A DNA stretch of 64,000 bases from Bradyrhizobium sp. Ec3.3 (GTDB taxonomy: Bacteria; Pseudomonadota; Alphaproteobacteria; Rhizobiales; Xanthobacteraceae). Numbering within the stretch: the first letter of the stretch is position 1; every line of letters begins with the position of its first letter. The notes under the pieces were generated by a model that worked only from the letters and a program-made list of their open reading frames with translations, was not told the origin of the DNA and made no database searches. The stretch spans positions 124,001-188,000 of the forward strand of contig NZ_AXAS01000002.1 of NCBI RefSeq assembly GCF_000472925.1, in the 5' to 3' direction. Shown here one piece after another: positions 8,516 through 16,342 of this stretch. The position numbers and the translations under genes were made by a program.

Positions 8516-9622
8516 TCACGCCGCCTGACGCCGGTGCGGCAGACCAACCCGGAGCCCCGTCGCACGATCGAACAACAGCGCTGCCTCCGGCGCAAAGCGG
8601 ACGAAGACGCCGTCGTCGGCACTCGCCATCGGTGAATCCGGCGGCAGCGCCGCGAGCCATTCGGAGCCGTCGGCAAAACGCAGCAGCAGCACGGCCCGCT
8701 CATGCATCGGCGTGATCGCGACGATGCGCGCTGGAATCGCGTCTTCGCTCGCTGTCCGGGTGACGACGAGATCGTCAGGGCGAACGCCGAGCCAGCATGG
8801 ACCATGATCCGCAGCTTGCTGGTCCACTGGATCGAGCCGGACCTTCGTCCCGGCAATTTCGGCCGTCAGGTCCGCCTGTTTGGTGTGGGGCGTGACCTCG
8901 GCAAGATTGATGCTGGGGTCGCCGAACAGGCGCGCAACGGCAACGGATGCTGGCCGGGCATAGATCTCCTCGGGCCTTGCGACCTGGACGAGACGGCCCT
9001 CGATCAGCACCGCGATACGGTCGGCGATCGCCATCGCTTCGCGATAGTCCTGGGTGACGTAGAGCACCGCAGCGGAGCTGCGGCGCAGCAGGCTCGGCAG
9101 CTCGAGCCGCATTTCATAGCGAAGTTTCGCATCGACGTTGCGCAAGGGATCGTCGAGCAGCAGCACCTCCGGATTGCCGATCAGCGCACGCGCGAGCGCC
9201 GTGCGCTGCTTCTGCCCGTTGGACAATTCGCGCGGCATGTGGCCGAGCACATGCTCGATCTTCAGCAACCGGCTGATCGAGGTGACCCGCGAGGTCAACT
9301 CTCCGCCCTTGGCTTTCGCCCGTAGCCCGCTCGCAATATTGTCCTGCGCGCTCATATGCGGGAACAGCGCAAAATTCTGGAAGGCCATGCCGATGCCGCG
9401 CCGCTCCGGCGGCGCGCCGACGATGGAGCGGCCGCCGACCAGGATGTCCCCATCGTCGGGCTCGAACATGCCCGCGATCATGCGGAGCAGCACGGTCTTG
9501 CCGCTGCCCGAAGGCCCGAACACTGCAACGATCTCGCCGGGCTCGACCACCAGCGACAGGTCGTCGGCGCAACGCACCGCGCCGAAAGCCTTGCCGACGG
9601 AATTGAGTTCGAGACGCGCCAT
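8516..9622 (-). CDS. ABC importer ATPase 2, catalytically degenerate
   Basis: 368 residues with Walker A GPSGSGKT at 36-43 and a TOBE-like C-terminus. Three key positions differ from the consensus. The signature is LSNGQ (133-137) instead of LSGGQ. The Walker B end is LLLDDP, with Asp158 in place of the catalytic Glu. The switch is VTQD, with Gln191 in place of the H-loop His. Its operon partner at 7387-8502 keeps all of these. In a heterodimer one nucleotide site would then hydrolyse normally and the other poorly, as in asymmetric ABC exporters. The genes are 13 bases apart, and the permease gene follows upstream with a 3-base gap. Confidence 0.9.
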   Translation of the reverse strand: MARLELNSVGKAFGAVRCADDLSLVVEPGEIVAVFGPSGSGKTVLLRMIAGMFEPDDGDILVGGRSIVGAPPERRGIGMAFQNFALFPHMSAQDNIASGLRAKAKGGELTSRVTSISRLLKIEHVLGHMPRELSNGQKQRTALARALIGNPEVLLLDDPLRNVDAKLRYEMRLELPSLLRRSSAAVLYVTQDYREAMAIADRIAVLIEGRLVQVARPEEIYARPASVAVARLFGDPSINLAEVTPHTKQADLTAEIAGTKVRLDPVDQQAADHGPCWLGVRPDDLVVTRTASEDAIPARIVAITPMHERAVLLLRFADGSEWLAALPPDSPMASADDGVFVRFAPEAALLFDRATGLRVGLPHRRQAA

Positions 9623-9625
9623 GTG

Positions 9626-10483
9626 TCAGCCTTTCACCGCGCCGAGCGAGAGACCCTCGACCAGGTAGCGCTGCGCATAGAGCGCGAGCAGCAGCGTCGG
9701 CGTCACCGAGAGGACGATGGCGGCTGCGATCTGGCCGTACTGGATACCGGAGGCCGTGACGAAAGCGAGCGCACCCACGGTCACTGGCTGCTTGTCGGCG
9801 GAGGCCAGGATCAGCGCGAAGACGAAATTGTTCCAGCAGAAGATGAAGGACAGCAGTCCGGCCGCCGCGATGCCGGGACCGGCGAGCGGAACCGCAATGC
9901 GGGTAAAGGCCTCGCGCCAGGAATGGCCGGCGAGCCGATAGGCGTGCTCGATGTCCGGGCTGATATCCTCGAAATAGCCGCGCACGATCCACAGGATCAG
10001 GGGAAGCGCGATGAGCTGATAGACCCAGACGATGCCGAAATACGTGTCGCTGAGCCCGAGCTGCTGATAGTAGAGCGACAGCGGCAGCAGCACGAGCAGA
10101 GGCGGCGCAAAGCGGAACGACAGCAGCGTGAACGCGATGCTTTCGCCGAGCCGGAACTTGAACCGCGCGAACGCGTAAGCCGCTGGCACGCCGAGCAGCA
10201 GAGCCAGGAGCACCGCCGCGCTCGACAGCACGAAGCTGTTCATGAGGTTGCGCATGAAGGGGATCTCGAGATTGCCGGCCGTGGTGCGGAGCTGGCCCGA
10301 GATCAAGGCCTGATAGTTGGAAAGCGTCGGCTCGAACAGGATGTGCGGCGGGATCCGCAGGATCTGTTCATTCGTCTGGAACGACATCATGAGGATCCAG
10401 ACGATCGGGAACATGAAGAAGACGAGCACCAGCGCCAGCGCCACGCCCCGGAAGATGCGACCTGCGAGACTGGAATGATCCAT
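9626..10483 (-). CDS. ABC importer permease, MalG/UgpE type
   Basis: 285 residues from ATG 10483, with AAGGAGG five bases upstream. About six hydrophobic segments are visible. The inner-membrane-component EAA loop reads EHAYRLAGHSWREAFTRIAVPL, and the C-terminus GLSLGAVKG is typical of the second permease of carbohydrate uptake-1 importers. Together with the permease at 10501-11433 it forms the membrane channel. The same frame stays open for a long way upstream through the other permease gene. That extension is not coding, since the next gene occupies a different frame with a clear membrane-protein sequence and a good ribosome site marks this ATG. Confidence 0.9.
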   Translation of the reverse strand: MDHSSLAGRIFRGVALALVLVFFMFPIVWILMMSFQTNEQILRIPPHILFEPTLSNYQALISGQLRTTAGNLEIPFMRNLMNSFVLSSAAVLLALLLGVPAAYAFARFKFRLGESIAFTLLSFRFAPPLLVLLPLSLYYQQLGLSDTYFGIVWVYQLIALPLILWIVRGYFEDISPDIEHAYRLAGHSWREAFTRIAVPLAGPGIAAAGLLSFIFCWNNFVFALILASADKQPVTVGALAFVTASGIQYGQIAAAIVLSVTPTLLLALYAQRYLVEGLSLGAVKG

Positions 10484-10500
10484 CTTCGCCTCCTTCGCTC

Positions 10501-11433
10501 TTACCCGTGACCGTGGGCGCGTGCGCGCAGCCGCAGCCAGTTCTTGATGAAGATGTTCGACAGGATGTTGGTGATCAGCCAGAGGATCATCAGCAGCGCC
10601 GCCGAGCGGCCGACATTGGTGTACTGGAAGAATTCGAGATAGGCCTGGACCTGGAACACCATCAGCCGGTCGCCGGGCCCGCCCTGCGTCATCGCATAGA
10701 TGATGTCGAACTGCTGGATGGAATCGAGCAGGCGGAACAGCGAGGCTGTGATGATGTAGGGCGCGAGCATCGGCAACGTGATGCGGAAGAATACGAAGCT
10801 TGCCGGAACGCCGTCGAGTGCCGCGGCCTCGAACGGCTGGCGCGGCAGCGAGCGCAGGCCGGCCAACAAGAGGATCATGATGAAGGGCGTGTAGACCCAG
10901 ACGTCGACCAGCACGACCGTAAACAGCGCACTCGACGGGTCCGACGCCCATTTGAAGTCGTGCACGCCGAGCAGGCTGACCAGATAGGACAGGATGCCGA
11001 AGCTCGGGTTTGTCATCAGCTTCCACATCAGTGCGGCAATCGCTGGCGCCGTCATCAGCGGCAGCAGCAGCACGATCGACACCGCATTGTGGAAGCGCGT
11101 CGGCCGCCGCAGGAGCAGCGCGATACCAAGGCCGAGCAGAAGCTCGAGCACCACCGTCAAGGCGGTATAGACGAGCGAGATGCGCAGCGTATTCCAGAAC
11201 GCCGGATCGGAGAGGAAGTCGATGTAGTTGTCGACACCGATGAAGCCGCGCAAGTACGGCAGGTTCAAACGGTAGCGCTGGAGCGAATAGACCGCGGCCG
11301 TCACGAACGGCACGAGGATGGCGATGCAGACGAGCAGAGCCGGCAGGCTCAGCAGGTAAGGCAGCATGCGCCCGCGCAGCCTCGTGGTGCGGCGCGGAAG
11401 CGCAGAGGTCTGAAGGAGTTGAACCATGCTCAT
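10501..11433 (-). CDS. ABC importer permease, MalF/UgpA type
   Basis: 310 residues with an N-terminal hydrophobic segment (PYLLSLPALLVCIAILVPF) and about six membrane helices in total. The EAA loop is FEAAALDGVPASFVFFRITLPML, followed by the usual AMTQGGPGDRL motif of first permeases. It pairs with the permease at 9626-10483. The ribosome site is weak. The start may be ATG 11433 or ATG 11427, both close together. A 121-base gap with a stable hairpin separates it from the binding-protein gene, suggesting lower expression of the membrane subunits than of the binding protein. Confidence 0.9.
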   Translation of the reverse strand: MSMVQLLQTSALPRRTTRLRGRMLPYLLSLPALLVCIAILVPFVTAAVYSLQRYRLNLPYLRGFIGVDNYIDFLSDPAFWNTLRISLVYTALTVVLELLLGLGIALLLRRPTRFHNAVSIVLLLPLMTAPAIAALMWKLMTNPSFGILSYLVSLLGVHDFKWASDPSSALFTVVLVDVWVYTPFIMILLLAGLRSLPRQPFEAAALDGVPASFVFFRITLPMLAPYIITASLFRLLDSIQQFDIIYAMTQGGPGDRLMVFQVQAYLEFFQYTNVGRSAALLMILWLITNILSNIFIKNWLRLRARAHGHG

Positions 11434-11459
11434 GATGATACGGGATCACATACTCACTG

Positions 11460-11504
11460 CAACACCGCCGGCCCGGATCGTAGGCGTTCCGAACCGGCGG
11501 GTTG
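11460..11504 (-). terminator. Intercistronic stem-loop after the binding-protein gene
   Basis: Arms at 11460-11471 and 11494-11504 pair over 11 bases with a single bulge (CAAC and CCGCCGG against CCGGCGG and GTTG). A shorter inner pairing CGGA/TCCG falls within the loop. There is no U-run, so it is more likely an mRNA-stabilising or partly attenuating structure than a full terminator. Such hairpins are common downstream of binding-protein genes in ABC operons. Confidence 0.5.
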
Positions 11505-11554
11505 TCGTGGCGCGGAGGAATTGAGGCACCACGAAAGGCGTCAATCGAGGCAGT

Positions 11555-12994
11555 TCAACCAAGTCCTGCCTGCTTGAGCTGACGGTTGATGCTGTCAGCG
11601 AGCTTGTCGAGGCCTTCGTCGACGCTGATCTCCTTGGCGACCATCTTCTGGAGCGAGGCTGCCCATTCGGTGGTCAGGTCGAAGAACAGCGGCTGCGCCG
11701 TGAAGTAGATCTTGGCGCCCGGGGCCGAGACGTCATGCTGCTCCAGATAGCCGGGATAGGATTTCGCGATGCGGTCGCGGAACTCCGAGTCCTTCCAGAC
11801 CGAGGCGCGCACCGGGTTGACGAAGTCCATCTTGCGGGCGCCGAACAGATCGTGCTCGACGGAAGCCGCCCATTGCATGAACACCCAGGCCGCATCCTTC
11901 TGCTTCGAGAAGCTCGACATTGCGAGCGACCAGATCCAGACGTTGGGCGTCGGCGCCTTGGCCGCCGGGTTCGCGGCGAAGGGCGCGTAGCCGAGATTGC
12001 CCTTCTCCTTGTTGTCACCGCCGTTCATGAAGTAGCCGAGAATGTCGGCGTCGAAGATCATGCCGGAGGCGCCAGCGCCGAGGTCGGTGCCGACCTGGTA
12101 CCAGGTATAGGTCGACCAGTTCTTCGGGCCCGAGGTCTGAATCATCTTGACCCATTTCTCGTGGAAATCCTTCGAAGCCTTGGTGTTCATCGCGGCCTTC
12201 AGCTTGCCGCCCTCCATCACAAAATCCCTCTGGCCGAAGTTCGAATAGGCCGAGAGGAAGCCCGGATGGATGGTCGCCCAGGAGCGCGACCCGCGAACGC
12301 CGACGCCGTAAGGCCCGCCGGCGTCCTTGGTGATCTTCGCGGCCACCTCGAGCATCTCGTCGAGGTTCGTCGGCGGCTTGACGCCGACCTTGCTGAAGAT
12401 GTTGCGGTTGTATGTGATGTTGTTGAGCTCGTAGCCCCAGGGGATGCACCACTGCTTGGCCTTGCCCGAGCCGAGTTCGGAGCCGGCGACGCCGTCCCAT
12501 GCGGTCGAGGAGCGCAGGCCCGGCAGCACGTCGTCCCAGGCGAAGGCCGGGTTGGTCTTGGCGGGATCCTTGATGTAGCTGTTGAGGTCCTCGATCCAGC
12601 CGGCCGGACCGTAGGTCCAGGTCATGTAGGCGCCGGTCATGAAGGCGTCGTACTGATCCGATTTCGAGGACAGCGCCGCCGTCACCTTGTCGAAATAGAC
12701 GTCCTCCGGGAAGATGTCGTAGGTGACATTCATGCCCGTCAGCGCCTTGAATGCTTCGAGGTCGCCGATCATGGCATCGACGTAGGGATGCTTATTCAGC
12801 AGCAGCTTGACGGACTTGCCGCTATAGGCCTTCCAGTTGAAGTCCGCGGCCATCGCCCGCGACATTGCGGAGGCGAAGGTTGCGTTGGCCGCCGCGCCGG
12901 CGATACCGAGCTTGGCGGCTCCGTCCAGTAGATCACGCCGGCTGATCCGTTTGGCGGCGTAGGAATCGAACAGATTCTTCTCGCGGTCGTGCAT
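11555..12994 (-). CDS. ABC importer solute-binding protein, Tat-type signal
   Basis: 479 residues from ATG 12994, with GGGAGG five bases upstream. The N-terminus has a twin-arginine-like signal, ISRRDLLDG followed by a hydrophobic stretch and cleavage near SRAMAADF. The mature part is a family 1 extracellular solute-binding protein, with YDAFMTGAYMTWTYGPAGWIEDL and the later GYFMNGGDNKEKGNLGYAPF hinge-type sequences. It would capture the polyol or sugar in the periplasm for the permeases at 9626-11433. It lies 22 bases downstream of the SorC regulator gene in the same operon, so uptake and regulation are co-expressed. Ligand unknown. Confidence 0.9.
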   Translation of the reverse strand: MHDREKNLFDSYAAKRISRRDLLDGAAKLGIAGAAANATFASAMSRAMAADFNWKAYSGKSVKLLLNKHPYVDAMIGDLEAFKALTGMNVTYDIFPEDVYFDKVTAALSSKSDQYDAFMTGAYMTWTYGPAGWIEDLNSYIKDPAKTNPAFAWDDVLPGLRSSTAWDGVAGSELGSGKAKQWCIPWGYELNNITYNRNIFSKVGVKPPTNLDEMLEVAAKITKDAGGPYGVGVRGSRSWATIHPGFLSAYSNFGQRDFVMEGGKLKAAMNTKASKDFHEKWVKMIQTSGPKNWSTYTWYQVGTDLGAGASGMIFDADILGYFMNGGDNKEKGNLGYAPFAANPAAKAPTPNVWIWSLAMSSFSKQKDAAWVFMQWAASVEHDLFGARKMDFVNPVRASVWKDSEFRDRIAKSYPGYLEQHDVSAPGAKIYFTAQPLFFDLTTEWAASLQKMVAKEISVDEGLDKLADSINRQLKQAGLG

Positions 12995-13016
12995 TGTAAC
13001 CTCCCATGGTGCGCGT

Positions 13017-14027
13017 TTACTTACCCTTCCGACTCTTGTTCTTGGTTTTGCCGGATGTTGCCTCCGGCCTGTCGGTAGCGAGTGCCTGCGCTGTCACCTC
13101 ATCGATGATGAGGCCGTGCAGGAGGCCGCTGCGCAAAACCGCGCGCAGCGCCGTGACTTTTGCCAGTCCGCCGCCGATGGCGACGATGCGGTGTTTCCGC
13201 AAATCCGCCGCCTCCATCGAGGTGGCGCGCGCCGACAGATCGATGTCGAGCATCTCGCCATCGGCATTGAAGAAATGGCCGAGCAGGTCGGCGCAGGCGC
13301 CTTCCCGCTTCAGTTCCACGACCTCGTCCGGCCTGATCATGCCGCTCGAGACCAGGAAGCCCTCGGCGTGGATCTGGCCGATGCCGACGAACAGCAGCGA
13401 GGCCTTGCGGGCGAGCGCGAATACGTCGGCGATGCCGTATTGCTGCATCAGCACCGCGCGGTCGGCGACGGAATTGGCGAACACGGGAACAGGCAGAAGA
13501 TAGGCTTCCGCGCCGGTGCGCTCGGCGAGGCGATGGATGACGTCGAACGGATTGGCGGCGAATTTCCGTGTCAGTCCGCCAAGCAGCGATACGAATTGCA
13601 CGCCGCGTGCAGGTGTCTGCGGCAGTTGTTCCACCATCGCGGCGAGCGTGCGGCCATGGCCGACGCCGATGATCTTGTGCTCGCCGCGCTCGAGGATCTG
13701 CCGCAGGAAGCTGGCCCCCTCCAGCGCCAGCGCCTTCAGCGGCAGGTCGCCCTCGCCGAGATCGGGTGCGACGCGGCAGAAGGAGAGCCCGTAGCGCTCG
13801 ACCAGCGTGTTCTCCAGCGCAACGCATTCGGCGACCGGCCCTTCCACGAAGACGCGGATCATGCCCTCGCGGCTGGCGCGCGCGATCAGCCGGTGCGCCT
13901 TGGTGCTCTGGATGTTGAGGCGGTCGGCGACCTCCGACTGGGTCAGTCCGGCGGCGAAATAGAGCCAGGCCGCGCGGGTCGCGAGCGACGCTTCGCCGTC
14001 AATCGTCGCCATCCTGTCGGGTTGCAT
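13017..14027 (-). CDS. SorC/EryD-family transcriptional regulator
   Basis: 336 residues from ATG 14027 (TTG 14054 and ATG 14012 are alternatives). The helix-turn-helix lies at about 28-50 (GLTQSEVADRLNIQSTKAHR) and is followed by the SorC sugar-binding domain, with GVGHGRTLAAM and LLGGLTRKFAANPFDVIHRLA. Members sense a phosphorylated sugar or polyol intermediate; EryD of the erythritol operon belongs here. It is the first gene of the minus-strand operon and faces the plus-strand kinase operon, so it probably controls both from 14028-14187, where an inverted repeat lies at 14124-14141. The C-terminus is short and lysine-rich (KTKNKSRKGK). Confidence 0.9.
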   Translation of the reverse strand: MQPDRMATIDGEASLATRAAWLYFAAGLTQSEVADRLNIQSTKAHRLIARASREGMIRVFVEGPVAECVALENTLVERYGLSFCRVAPDLGEGDLPLKALALEGASFLRQILERGEHKIIGVGHGRTLAAMVEQLPQTPARGVQFVSLLGGLTRKFAANPFDVIHRLAERTGAEAYLLPVPVFANSVADRAVLMQQYGIADVFALARKASLLFVGIGQIHAEGFLVSSGMIRPDEVVELKREGACADLLGHFFNADGEMLDIDLSARATSMEAADLRKHRIVAIGGGLAKVTALRAVLRSGLLHGLIIDEVTAQALATDRPEATSGKTKNKSRKGK

Positions 14028-14123
14028 CACCACGGCGAAAAAGCCTGCTTGCAAATTTCTTCACGCCTTGCAAAAAATTGCAGAGGCCGGCCGGGACGTC
14101 AATCCCCCAAACGTGCTGCAGTG

Positions 14124-14141
14124 CAATCGCGGGGGCGATTG
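14124..14141. promoter_or_regulatory. Candidate SorC operator in divergent promoter
   Basis: Perfect inverted repeat CAATCGC (14124-14130), GGGG, GCGATTG (14135-14141) in the 160-base gap between divergent transcripts. A further half-site GCAATCGA lies at 14153-14160. Position and symmetry fit a regulator site controlling both operons. The SorC regulator is the obvious candidate protein, with no direct evidence. Confidence 0.5.
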
Positions 14142-14187
14142 TGAACTGCGCCGCAATCGACAGAGTGCCAAAGGGAGGTGAGATCCA

Positions 14188-15468
14188 ATGACGGGCTTGT
14201 TCCTCGGCATCGACGTCGGAACCAGCGGCGTTCGCGCCTGCGCCGTCGATGCGCGCGGCGACATCCAGGGCATGGAGTCCGCCACCCTGCCCCCACCGCG
14301 ACAGGACGGTAACGCGATCGATCAGGACCCCGAATTCTGGTGGCACGCGAGCGTCGTTGCGATCAGCAAGCTCGGACGCGGCATCGATCTCCAGGCCGTC
14401 GAGCAGGTTTGCGTTGACGGCACGTCCGGCACGCTGCTCCTGATCGACGCGGCCGGCCGTCCCTGCACGCCGGGGCTGATGTACAACGACGCCCGCGCGG
14501 CAAAGGAAGCCCAGCGCATTGCATCAGTTGCGCCGAAGGAAAGCGGCGCTCACGGCGCCAGCAGCGCATTGGCGAAACTGCTTCATTTGTTGGGCCAAAG
14601 CGACGCAAGAAGCGCGCGCTTTGCCGTGCATCAGGCCGATTGGATCGCCGGCCGGCTGGCGGGAACCCACGGCGTCAGCGACGAGAACAACGTCCTCAAG
14701 CTCGGCTACGATCCCGTCACGCGCAGCTGGCCGGCCTGGCTCGATCAGCTCGGCGTGCCGCACACGCTTTTGCCGCGCGTGCTGGTGCCGGGGACGCCGT
14801 TTGCCGAGATCGATCCAGGGGTTGCCTCAGAGCTCGGCCTGTCGAAAACGGCCCGCATCACGGCCGGCACCACCGACGGCGTCGCCGCGTTCATCGCGAC
14901 GCGCGCCGATAGCCCCGGCGATGCCGTGACCTCGCTCGGGACGACGCTGGTCGTCAAACTGCTCGCGACGCAGCCGATCTTCGCCGCCGATCAGGGCGTC
15001 TATTCGCACCGGCTCGGCGAGCGCTGGCTCGCCGGCGGCGCCTCCAATTCCGGCGGCGGCGCGCTGCTCGCGCATTTCTCGGCGGCAGAGATGGAACGGC
15101 TGACGCCGCAACTGCGACCGGAGGAGCCGACCGGGCTCGACTACTATCCCTTGCCAAAGCCAGGCGAGCGCTTTCCGATCGCCGATCCGTCCTTGGCCGC
15201 ACGGATCACGCCGCGCCCGGCGGAAGACCATCGCTTCTTCCAGGCGCTGCTCGAAGGCATCGCATCGGTCGAAGCCCTCGCCTATCAGCGCCTCGCTGCG
15301 CTCGGAGCACCGCGACTGCGCCGCGTCGTCAGCATCGGCGGCGGTGCGAAGAACCCGGCATGGACCGAGATCAGACGCCGCGCGCTCGGTGTTGCCGTCA
15401 CGACGGCCGAGCAAACCGAAGCGAGCTACGGTGCAGCGCTGCTGGCCTTGCAGGGCAGCCCGTCATGA
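14188..15468 (+). CDS. FGGY-family carbohydrate kinase, short D-ribulokinase-like form
   Basis: 426 residues from ATG 14188 (GGGAGGTGA upstream). The N-terminal phosphate loop GIDVGTSGVRACAVD is at 7-21, VDGTSGTLLLID follows, TAGTTDGVAAF marks the second half, and SIGGGAKNPAW is the adenosine motif. At 426 residues it is shorter than the usual ~500 and resembles the compact ribulose-kinase branch found in cyanobacteria and plants. It is not similar enough to the kinase at 5804-7384 to be a recent duplicate. It begins the plus-strand operon, overlapping the HAD gene by four bases. It would phosphorylate a keto-sugar that the class II aldolase two genes downstream could cleave; the actual sugar is unknown. 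Confidence 0.82.
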   Translation: MTGLFLGIDVGTSGVRACAVDARGDIQGMESATLPPPRQDGNAIDQDPEFWWHASVVAISKLGRGIDLQAVEQVCVDGTSGTLLLIDAAGRPCTPGLMYNDARAAKEAQRIASVAPKESGAHGASSALAKLLHLLGQSDARSARFAVHQADWIAGRLAGTHGVSDENNVLKLGYDPVTRSWPAWLDQLGVPHTLLPRVLVPGTPFAEIDPGVASELGLSKTARITAGTTDGVAAFIATRADSPGDAVTSLGTTLVVKLLATQPIFAADQGVYSHRLGERWLAGGASNSGGGALLAHFSAAEMERLTPQLRPEEPTGLDYYPLPKPGERFPIADPSLAARITPRPAEDHRFFQALLEGIASVEALAYQRLAALGAPRLRRVVSIGGGAKNPAWTEIRRRALGVAVTTAEQTEASYGAALLALQGSPS

Positions 15469-16334
15469 GAGTCGGCACAATCGAAATCAATACTTTGAGC
15501 GCGATCGCCGACCGGTTCGATCACGTGCTGCTCGACCAATGGGGCACGCTGCATGAAGGCGGCACCGTGTTTCCGGCCGCGCGGGACTGCGTGGTGAAGC
15601 TCAAGACCGCGGGCAAGCGCGTGCTGGTGCTGTCGAACTCCGGCAAGCGTGCACGCAGCAACGAAGAGCGGCTTGCAAGGCTCGGCCTGCCGCCGACGGC
15701 CTATGACGGCATCCTGACCTCCGGCGAAGTGACCTGGGCGGGATTGCTTCAACGCGCACGCGCCCCTTTCGCCAATCTCGGCCGATCATGTTTTCTCATC
15801 ACGCGCGGCGGCGATCATTCCGTTATCGACGGTCTCGGCCTCTCGATCGTGACCGAGATCGAGAAGGCCGATTTCATCCTGCTGGCCGGGCTCGATGATG
15901 ACGTCGCTGAGCCCGAGCACTGGCGCGCACGCTTCGCCGCGGCGGCAGCGCGGCGGTTGCCGATGCTGTGCGCCAACCCTGATTTGACCATGTTCAGCGC
16001 GAACGGATTGGTCCCGGCGCCGGGCGCACTGGCGCGGTTCTACGAGAGGTTTGGCGGTGCCGTGGCATTCGTCGGCAAGCCGCACGCGCCGATCTTCGAG
16101 GCGGCACTGGAGCAACTCGGCCATCCCGATCCGAAGCGGGTCCTGATGATCGGCGATTCCCTCGATCACGACGTCGCCGGCGCACGGGCCAAGGGAATGC
16201 TGACCCTGTTCCTCGGCGCGGGCGTGCACAGGGACGCACTCGCAGGCGCGCCCGATCTGCCGGCGGCGATCCGCATGCTGGCGGGATCGCAGGAGATGAT
16301 ACCGGACTGGCTGATGAACCACTTGACCTGGTGA
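15465..16334 (+). CDS. HAD-superfamily class IIA hydrolase (NagD-like)
   Basis: 289 residues from ATG 15465 (ATGA overlap with the kinase stop). Motif I is LLDQWGTLHEG with nucleophile Asp24; the usual DxDG is replaced by DQWG, seen in an alphaproteobacterial HAD-IIA subgroup. Motif II LSNSG is at 56-60, a capping domain sits in the middle, and the final motif is GDSLDHDVAGA. These enzymes remove phosphate from small sugar phosphates. Between a kinase and an aldolase it may dephosphorylate an aldolase product or recycle a dead-end phosphate; this is inference. Confidence 0.82.
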   Translation: MRVGTIEINTLSAIADRFDHVLLDQWGTLHEGGTVFPAARDCVVKLKTAGKRVLVLSNSGKRARSNEERLARLGLPPTAYDGILTSGEVTWAGLLQRARAPFANLGRSCFLITRGGDHSVIDGLGLSIVTEIEKADFILLAGLDDDVAEPEHWRARFAAAAARRLPMLCANPDLTMFSANGLVPAPGALARFYERFGGAVAFVGKPHAPIFEAALEQLGHPDPKRVLMIGDSLDHDVAGARAKGMLTLFLGAGVHRDALAGAPDLPAAIRMLAGSQEMIPDWLMNHLTW

Positions 16335-16342
16335 GGCCTGCA

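Noticed and set aside
10484..11449. N-terminal extension of the permease at 9626-10483 into a 607-codon frame
   Set aside because: The extension is Arg/Ala/His-rich without membrane helices, covers another permease gene in a different frame, and a strong ribosome site precedes ATG 10483.
2482..12994. Identity as the rhizobial glycerol locus glpD-glpSTPQV-glpK
   Set aside because: The two-ATPase importer and GlpD-like gene fit, but the kinase resembles EryA rather than GlpK, and a SorC regulator, 2-hydroxyacid dehydrogenase and aldolases do not belong to that locus. Left as unassigned polyol.
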